A stretch of DNA of 64,000 bases from the NCBI GenBank assembly GCA_001939145.1, contig LSRX01000185.1:265458-329457 (forward strand), written 5' to 3'. The DNA comes from Symbiodinium microadriaticum. Its lineage: Eukaryota > Sar > Dinophyceae > Suessiales > Symbiodiniaceae. Shown piece by piece: positions 35,723 through 41,284 of this stretch; position 1 is the stretch's first letter; each line of letters starts with the position of its first letter. The notes under the pieces are model-generated. The model saw nothing but the letters and a program-made list of their open reading frames with translations. It searched no databases and was not told the DNA's origin. A program made the position numbers and the translations under genes.

Positions 35723-36292
35723 GGCTAAGTCGCTCAGGTGGTCACTCCACCTGTGCTTGCACTAAGGAGCGATCGAGGCCTGGGCTGAAAGCTGCGCCGG
35801 ATCCTGCGATCAAGGAAGAGGCTTCGATAGGGGGGGGTGAGGACAACAAGGCAGGAGCTGCTCAAGACACACAAGAGCACATGCTGCACCTGTGCCCTAT
35901 ACCTGACACTTTCCCTGTGGGGATCTCTGAAAATCGGGACTTGGCCGTCCTTTATTAGGCCCCCTAGTAGACTCTACTAGAGACTAAATGTGGGCCCTAC
36001 TAAAGCCGGCCAAACAGCCACATTCCGGCCCAAAACCGCCTCTGAGAGCCCGGGGTGAAAGTTACCATCCCTACCCAAAGACTGCTGCAGGCACTCCACA
36101 GCCAAAACAAAACAAGCACATTGTTTCACAGGTGGCGGCCGGCCGGAAGGGATGCTCCCACTCCCTAAGGAAGGCTCTATGCCCCCCCTGGAGCCCTAGA
36201 AAGAGTGCGACTTCGGCACCTGCGAGGGTCCAGCGCGGAAGTATCACGCGCCTCGCCCAACTCGGGCAGCCTGTCGGATCACCTCGCCCCCA
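35723..36292 (-). other. 570-bp non-coding spacer between recombinase and Gag frames
   Basis: No open frame of interest. It holds hairpin 6 near the Gag start. It also holds a near-perfect palindrome, CTAGTAGA-C-TCTACTAG (35964-35980), and GGCCAAACAGCC (36008-36019). The latter matches in inverted orientation GGCTGTTTGGCC at 39833-39844, with ATTCC also shared two bases further on. Such matches are expected of a terminal or internal complementary region in circle-forming tyrosine-recombinase retroelements, but no clean terminal repeat was found. Confidence 0.5.
35735..35753 (-). repeat. TCACT-loop hairpin 6 (just upstream of Gag ATG)
   Basis: CAGGTGG-TCACT-CCACCTG: perfect 7-bp stem, the longest of the series. 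It ends 13 bases before the Gag start codon and is non-coding. Confidence 0.85.
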
Positions 36293-36302
36293 TCACTTGG
36301 GG
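36288..36302 (-). repeat. TCACT-loop hairpin 7 (over recombinase stop codon)
   Basis: CCCCA-TCACT-TGGGG: perfect 5-bp stem. The TGA stop of the recombinase frame (36293-36295) is inside the loop. Confidence 0.8.
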
Positions 36303-38608
36303 TGGAACTTCGCAGCCGCGCGCTGCAGGCAATCCCGGCAAAAGGGGCGATCATACCCCTGGGCCTCCGTCACGGTCTCCACCTCGGTGTAATTGCGCAG
36401 CCGCTGTCCTGCTGCAGAGCCCTGTCTGTGCCGGCACAAGGGGATCCCATCCCCCACCTTGAGATGGATCTGCGAGCGGTCCGTAAAGAAGTAGCCAGAA
36501 GGAGTGGGCCACACCACTCCAGTGGTAGAGTTGCGGCGCACCTGCCTGATCCAGTCGCCCACTTGGTTCTGAGGCAGCACCTTGTAGATCTGCACTTGAC
36601 GGAGCTTGCCCACCATCGCCTGCGCTTCCCCAAACGGAACATCGGCAACCAGAGACAGCACCAAAGCCTGGCCCGTAGCAGCCCGGTGGCGGCCAGCCAT
36701 GCAGTGGCCAACTACGGTGCCCCCCGTGTACAAAGTTTGTCTTATCACGGGCCAACATTCGCGCCATTGGGCATCTCGGCGCCGAGGGTCCGTCAAGGCA
36801 ATCTGGAGCTGGAGCGCTCCTGGCAGAGCAGCCCCGCCGCGAGTTGAGACCATCTCTTGCATGTAGTTCACCTGGATGTCGCACGGTGGGAACGCCCCCA
36901 TGTTCTCGGTAGTGGGCAGCCCCGCCAGCCAGAGCTCGCCGCCTCCGTGCCCGGTCCACAAACGAGTGGGCGCCTGCGCACGCCGGCCGTTGACGGTGGC
37001 GAGCCTGTCGAAAAGTGCTTCCGCACCCTGGTCCGAAGATCGCCGCCTGTCCGTCCAAGCATAGAAAGGCTGCGCACCACCACTCGACGCACCGTAACTC
37101 GGTGGCGGCGAATCAGGCTCACGTGGGACCAACTGCCGCGGGGGAGTCCGAGGTTCTGGTATGGATCCTGTAGAAGGACTGTCAGCCACCGGAGCCCGCT
37201 TCAACGGAGGCAACTCCTCCACCTGTGCACTCTGAGGCCTCTTCTTCGGCTTGGGTGTCTTAGTAGGGGCCACGGGCTTGGGCTCGACATCGGTGGAAGC
37301 TTTCCTTGACTTCTTCGTAGGAGCGGACTTCGCCAAGAGAACGACAGACGATGATTTCGGTCGTGCCCCGACTTTAACGGGAGAAGGAGGGGCTGGTAGA
37401 GCTCGCTTGGAATGGCACGTAGAGGCCGAGTGTGTGCCGCCACAAACTCGGCCCGACTGCAACATAACGGCGCATCTATGGCGACCGTCCTCACAATCAT
37501 CCCCGCCAAAGCAACGGTCCCTCTGAAAGGCAGCACAAAGGGTTTTGCCATCACGCAACGCGGCCGACAACCTCTTGCCGTTGAGCTGCCTGGGCATGCG
37601 ACTCTCAGAGGCCAGCGGGAGAGGAATGGCCGGCGGGAGGTGGAACCTGGGCTGTACCTCAGCCACCCGAGCCGGCGCCTGCCACAGAGTATGCTGGTCG
37701 CGGTTGAGCTCGGCATCCATTGCAGTGTTCCCGTCATTGTCTGCCCGAATAACCGCCGATTGTGGGATAACGTCCCAAGACTGAAAGTCTAAGAGGCTGC
37801 CCACTGCTGCACAGAGGATAAGCTTCCTCCTCACCGACGTAGTGTATCGGGCAGAACTGTAATGCAAGGCCATGGAGTTCTGCTGCTGGCCAACTCGGCC
37901 TTTATCCTGCCAGTCCCCCAAGGCCAGCTGGCTCTCCGGAGACCACCCTGCCAGCTGGGCATAGGTAGGGCCAAGACGCCTGAAGGAGTAGCTGGACAGG
38001 TCACTCGCCCCGAAGCCCAAAGCCGGCGTGAAGACATCTTGAGCCAGCTTGATAGCCTGGGCAGTGGTATACGGAACGCCGAACTCATTGAAGGCGATAC
38101 CCGAATGGGCCTGGGCCCCCGAGGGGAGCTCCTTCCACTCGGCCAGCCATCTGCTGCCCCAGTCCCATCCAGAAATAAAGAAGCCCGGGACTGCGAAGTC
38201 AAACCCAGACCGAACTGTACGCTGCTTCCCCTTGATGCAATGGAAGTGGAACGTGGACTTCGACAGCCGCATAGGTCGGGAGCGATTAACATGAACAAAA
38301 CGGAGAACCCCGAATCCACAGCACCAGAGACCCAAGAGAGCCCTCCAACTCGGGTCCTTAGCCTCAAAACGCTGCTGGATAGCCAACTCCAGGATCTTCA
38401 CCATCGGTGGCTCCAGCACCGCTGCTTGCTTCGGGGCACGGTGCACATCTTGCTTGAAGCTGTAGCCCCCAAGATCATACCCAAGGCCACCTGCCTTGGT
38501 CAACCACTTGAGGCCAGCCAGGGCTCTCGACTGCGCCCCAGTACCATTGTAGAGAAAGGAGTCCAGGTCGACCTCGTCGGGGGGAAACTCTCTCCCCCTG
38601 TCCGCCAT
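36293..38608 (-). CDS. tyrosine recombinase fused to finger module, phosphatase-like domain and Cys cluster
   Basis: 771 codons from ATG 38608 to TGA 36293. Numbering here counts two more residues from the GTG at 38614. The recombinase occupies about 1-265: 'GVLRFVHVNRSRP' (box I Arg), 'HCIKGKQR' (beta Lys), 'SYSFRRLGPT' (box II Arg), 'LGDWQ' and 'ALHYSSARY' (nucleophile Tyr region). A finger module follows: C360-x7-C368-x5-C374-x4-H379, then C391-x3-H395-x4-C400. A Lys/Pro/Ser-rich linker covers 405-515. Residues 535-695 look like a cysteine-phosphatase fold: strand 'ELWLAGLPTTENMG' and then H637-C638-M-A-G-R-H-R644, an exact HCxxGxxR P-loop followed by Ala instead of Ser/Thr. The C-terminus has 'LCRHR' and 'FCRDC', a likely zinc site. 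The first recombinase helices lie in the upstream frame, so the product needs that frame joined. It would integrate the DNA copy. The phosphatase substrate is unknown and could be protein or RNA. Confidence 0.88.
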   Translation of the reverse strand: MADRGREFPPDEVDLDSFLYNGTGAQSRALAGLKWLTKAGGLGYDLGGYSFKQDVHRAPKQAAVLEPPMVKILELAIQQRFEAKDPSWRALLGLWCCGFGVLRFVHVNRSRPMRLSKSTFHFHCIKGKQRTVRSGFDFAVPGFFISGWDWGSRWLAEWKELPSGAQAHSGIAFNEFGVPYTTAQAIKLAQDVFTPALGFGASDLSSYSFRRLGPTYAQLAGWSPESQLALGDWQDKGRVGQQQNSMALHYSSARYTTSVRRKLILCAAVGSLLDFQSWDVIPQSAVIRADNDGNTAMDAELNRDQHTLWQAPARVAEVQPRFHLPPAIPLPLASESRMPRQLNGKRLSAALRDGKTLCAAFQRDRCFGGDDCEDGRHRCAVMLQSGRVCGGTHSASTCHSKRALPAPPSPVKVGARPKSSSVVLLAKSAPTKKSRKASTDVEPKPVAPTKTPKPKKRPQSAQVEELPPLKRAPVADSPSTGSIPEPRTPPRQLVPREPDSPPPSYGASSGGAQPFYAWTDRRRSSDQGAEALFDRLATVNGRRAQAPTRLWTGHGGGELWLAGLPTTENMGAFPPCDIQVNYMQEMVSTRGGAALPGALQLQIALTDPRRRDAQWRECWPVIRQTLYTGGTVVGHCMAGRHRAATGQALVLSLVADVPFGEAQAMVGKLRQVQIYKVLPQNQVGDWIRQVRRNSTTGVVWPTPSGYFFTDRSQIHLKVGDGIPLCRHRQGSAAGQRLRNYTEVETVTEAQGYDRPFCRDCLQRAAAKFHPK
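36683..36706 (-). other. HCxxGxxR P-loop of the phosphatase-like domain
   Basis: The codons spell HCMAGRHR, matching the dual-specificity/cysteine phosphatase signature at every fixed position. The following residue is Ala rather than the Ser/Thr that usually aids leaving-group release, so activity could be reduced. Confidence 0.75.
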
Positions 38609-39191
38609 GTGCACCTGAAGCTGTCAAGAGGGCGCCCCGGATGGTGGCTTTCTCAGACGCCCCTACCTTCGCAGTCACTCTGCGACGCAAGGCCGCCCTC
38701 CACTCTTCTTCCAGCTGAAGGGTCAGTGCACCCCTTGGCTTCAGCGCCCCCAAAGAGAAGAACGCTTCCGACAAGGCCTCGATGTGCTCCTCACTCGGAG
38801 CCTCCTCCTGAACTTGCGGCCGATCACGAGGAACTCGCGGCTGCACACGCCGCCCTTTTGCCGCCATTCTCATGAGGAAGGTCGAGGTCCGACGCACCCG
38901 ACGATTGGGAGTACGCTCCTCCACCGAGCGCGCAAGATCTCCCAGCAGGGCCGCCTGATCGCTTGCCCGAATCGCGGCCCATGCTTCTGCAACAAGGGTC
39001 CCCGCCGTCGCCCGAGCTTCTTCATAACTGCCGAACGCGTACGCGAAATCTCGGTCGTCCTCAAAGCCATGCTGGCGCCTCCATTGAGCTGCTCGCTGGC
39101 GGGAAACTTCTCCAAGAGCAGTGTACGCGGATTCTGGTGCAGACGCTGCAGACAAGGATTCTGCTGCGTAAACACCCAAGGGGTCCGCCAT
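38475..39191 (-). CDS. N-terminal part of the tyrosine recombinase, frame-broken
   Basis: ATG 39191 starts 'MADPLGVYAAESLSAAS' and the frame stays open to 38475. The preceding 176 codons back to a GTG at 39719 are also open but Pro/Arg/Gly-rich and less protein-like, so 39191 was chosen. The charged helical region ending 'LEEEWRAALRRRVTAKVG' and 'KATIRGALL' resembles the start of a recombinase core-binding domain. It overlaps the 38608 frame by 134 bases. Reading ctc-ttg-(a)-cag around 38624 as one extra base joins 'GALL' to 'QLQVHMADRGREFPPD' without a stop. So a single-base insertion, a programmed +1 shift or an assembly error separates one gene into two frames. Codons after about 38624 in this frame are probably not native. 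Confidence 0.65.
   Translation of the reverse strand: MADPLGVYAAESLSAASAPESAYTALGEVSRQRAAQWRRQHGFEDDRDFAYAFGSYEEARATAGTLVAEAWAAIRASDQAALLGDLARSVEERTPNRRVRRTSTFLMRMAAKGRRVQPRVPRDRPQVQEEAPSEEHIEALSEAFFSLGALKPRGALTLQLEEEWRAALRRRVTAKVGASEKATIRGALLTASGAHGGQGERVSPRRGRPGLLSLQWYWGAVESPGWPQVVDQGRWPWV
38669..38685 (-). repeat. TCACT-loop hairpin 8 (recombinase N-terminus)
   Basis: TCGCAG-TCACT-CTGCGA: perfect 6-bp stem in the codons for 'RRRVTAK'. Confidence 0.8.
38786..38801 (-). repeat. variant hairpin 9 with TCACTC loop
   Basis: GCTCC-TCACTC-GGAGC: 5-bp stem and a six-base loop that still contains TCACT. Confidence 0.5.
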
Positions 39192-39459
39192 TGTGAGCGA
39201 GGCAACACCTGCCCCCAACACCTGGAGCCCAAATCTGAAGAAAAGACCCCAAGTCGGGAACCCATGAGGCGGCGGAAACTTAACAGACAAACAACGAAGC
39301 GAGCCCACGGTCCTTCCACGGCCACACGGGACCAGACCACACTGACTCGCCCCGCCGCGCCTGCCAAGAAGGGGAAACTTAGCACTCAAGGGGACCCCAT
39401 GAGACTGCCCCGAGCTCGATTTCGCCCCTGCCGGAACACGGCAAAAAGCCCCGCAGTCA

Positions 39460-39472
39460 GGCGTCACTCGCC
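39460..39472 (-). repeat. TCACT-loop hairpin 10 (5' leader)
   Basis: GGCG-TCACT-CGCC: perfect 4-bp stem, upstream of the chosen recombinase start. Confidence 0.65.
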
Positions 39473-39617
39473 CAACCGCGGGGGCCGGCCTGTTGCACGA
39501 AGGAACTCGAGGAAGCCATGGATCGCCTGGAGAACGGGTACAGGATGGCGACAAAGGTGGTAATTCCGCCCCAGGCTGGTAGGGAGCACAACCTCTCCGC
39601 AACCCAGCCGACGGTAA

Positions 39618-39633
39618 GGGGGTCACTCCCACC
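39618..39633 (-). repeat. TCACT-loop hairpin 11 (5' leader)
   Basis: GGGGG-TCACT-CCC(a)CC: five pairs with one bulged A. With the hairpin at 30847 it brackets the coding core. Confidence 0.5.
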
Positions 39634-39698
39634 CTCAAGCCACACCGCCTGAACCCAAAGAACATGTTTCGAATGCCACTTTTGGCTCTAGCTGAAGG

Positions 39699-39712
39699 CT
39701 TAAGCCAAAATG
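39699..39712 (-). promoter_or_regulatory. spliced-leader-like string at the 5' edge
   Basis: The coding strand reads CATTTTGGCTTAAG, which is 13 of 14 identical to the 3' end of the dinoflagellate spliced leader (CATTTTGGCTCAAG). An inverted, poorer match (GCCACTTTTGGCTCTAG) lies next to it on the plus strand at 39675-39691. Relict leaders are expected where trans-spliced mRNA was reverse-transcribed and reinserted. The position, about 510 bases before the recombinase ATG, suits a 5' end. Chance is not excluded. Confidence 0.4.
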
Positions 39713-39850
39713 TCACCAAGAAACATGGTCAGCTCAGAAATGAAACATGTGTACCCAGGCCTACCAAACTCGACACATGACTAAGCAGCTCTGACCGGCC
39801 CCTTGTAGACTTGAAGGGCCTACAAGGAATAGGGCTGTTTGGCCTTGTGA

Positions 39851-40360
39851 AAGGGTTTGGTAATGGTTTAGGGCTTGGGTCATGCGTCCGCCATGTTCTG
39901 AAGGCCTTTTCCAAGCAGGAGACCCATAATCCTATAAAAAACACGCGAAAGCACAAGACTTCCTGACCACAATGGAAACTTTGGGTTTCGGGGTGAGGGC
40001 TGAGGGCTTTGAGGTTTTAGGGTCGGTGCAACTCTATTCAACAAGCGTCATAAAATTTTCCTCTGATTTTTCTGTTCTGGCGTGCAGAAGTCAGGAAACA
40101 GGCGGTCAAGATGTCGGGGTTTCGGGTCCAGGGCTTCGGGGCCAACCCTCAACCTTAACCCCCTCAAACTTTTGTCCATGGCAGTGGGATCTGTCAGATT
40201 GCCCCCTCAGGGGGCTCGTGCAGCAGTTCTGGACGCTGGCACAGGCTTGGATAATGGCCCCTGGCTTTAGGGAAGACAGATGTAGGATGTACAGGGCTCG
40301 GAGGAAGAGCTTGCCATGGAGCTGGTATAGGGCACCCCGGAAGAAAGCCAGCCCGGAGAG
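39851..40360. other. non-coding flank
   Basis: Unique DNA between the retroelement and the MITE cluster. Overlapping frames on both strands have no motif. Confidence 0.4.
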
Positions 40361-40458
40361 GCTCCGGAAAAGAAGCCCCAAGACCCTAATATAGTACCCT
40401 AAATAGTAGGATCCTGATTAAAAGGACCCCCAAATAAGGTACCCCAATTTTCGGAAAG
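40361..40458. mobile_element. MITE-like element, family A copy 4
   Basis: Same orientation as copy 1: ACCCTAATATAGTACCCTAA, ATAGTAGGATCCTGATT, AAGGTACCCC and the right end ATTTTCGGAAAG are kept. The left terminal repeat has decayed to CTCCGGAAAAG. Confidence 0.75.
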
Positions 40459-40593
40459 TGCAGGAAGTCGCTAGCACCCTAGACTGAACACCTAAACGGC
40501 CCCCAAACCAAAACCGTCACTACAAAGCCACTCCCTCTCCCGCCCCGATCCCAAGGTTCGACAAATTTTCTCTGAAAGCCTGATCTCCTAAAT

Positions 40594-40690
40594 GGGTAGT
40601 TTTCTAAATTCGGGCCCCTTTCTGGGTCCCCGAAATAGTACGTTAGCCTTAAAAGAAGGAACCTAAACCCGAACACGGGAACTCTAATAT
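40594..40690. mobile_element. MITE-like element, family B copy 3, right end lost
   Basis: It begins GGGTAGTTTTCTAAATT like copy 1 of the family, but no matching right terminus is present. A family E element begins directly at 40691. Confidence 0.55.
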
Positions 40691-40799
40691 AGGGGCCTTA
40701 ATCATCAGAATATTGCCTTGGGGTTTATATTATACTATTATACTATCACTACAATCATCAGGTGCCCATAACACAGCATTGGTACTTAGTAAAGCCCCT
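40691..40799. mobile_element. MITE-like element, family E copy 1
   Basis: Short ends AGGGGCCTTA and TAAAGCCCCT. Internal words AATCATCAGAAT, TATATTATACTATTATACTA and CATTGGTACTT recur in the other three copies. Confidence 0.7.
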
Positions 40800-40933
40800 G
40801 TCTCAAACCCCAAGTGCTTGGAAAGCTCCAATGCCAGGATCCGCAGGCAAATCGCTTGCTCGACTGTACAAAGATGATCTCCTCACTGGGTCCCTTGTTT
40901 TTTCCAGTGTTGGATGGCTTCAAGGCATTATAT

Positions 40934-41054
40934 AGGGGCCTTCAATCATTAGAATTATGTTATAATACCCGTACCTTTATACTCTAGTTATACTAAGGAC
41001 CCCCCTCCCCCCCCTCCAAAAAAAAAAACAATATTGGTAAGTATGCAGACCCCT
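40934..41054. mobile_element. MITE-like element, family E copy 2
   Basis: It starts AGGGGCCTTCAATCATTAG, has TATACTAAGGACCCCC and CAATATTGGTAAGT inside, and ends near GACCCCT. C- and A-homopolymers have expanded in its centre. Confidence 0.65.
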
Positions 41055-41167
41055 ACGAGTAAGAGCACAAAGAGTGAGATGGCACCACTTCAGGCTTTGC
41101 CTTTCTTTCGCCTTCAGGGGCCGAGGGTTAGGGCTCGAGGGGGTGAGTAGGAGGTGCGAAGTGATAT

Positions 41168-41284
41168 GGGTAGTTCTCTAAATTATAGAGTCCCCCTCTT
41201 GAGGACTTTAGGTCCCCAATATGGTACCTCACTCTTACGTATAAAAGGGGCCTCAACAACGGACCCCAATCTAGAGAACGACCC
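41168..41284. mobile_element. MITE-like element, family B copy 1
   Basis: 117 bp with ends GGGTAGTTCTCTAAATT and AATCTAGAGAACGACCC, 15 of 17 complementary. It is non-coding. Confidence 0.8.

Larger units (their letters stand above)
30840..39850 (-). mobile_element. tyrosine-recombinase (DIRS/Ngaro/VIPER-like) retroelement
   Basis: About 9 kb are occupied by four large minus-strand frames. These are a tyrosine recombinase split over two overlapping frames, a Gag-like finger protein, and an RT/RNase H protein with all catalytic acids present. There is no DDE integrase, protease or Dam-type methyltransferase. The gene order, recombinase then Gag then RT-RNase H, differs from DIRS1 and Ngaro, which have the recombinase last, and from VIPER, which has Gag first. 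Outer ends are not defined. I place them by the last hairpin (30847), a spliced-leader-like string (39699-39712) and a 12-bp inverted match between 39833-39844 and 36008-36019. Only one frame break is seen in about 8 kb, so the copy is young. Shared TCACT-loop hairpins run through the whole span and support it as one unit. Confidence 0.88.

Noticed and set aside
31025..39563. Long plus-strand frames within the retroelement (for example 31038-31820, 33539-33985, 34808-35707, 37862-38875, 38784-39563)
   Set aside because: They are antisense or shifted shadows of the recombinase, Gag and RT genes; they contain none of the domains.
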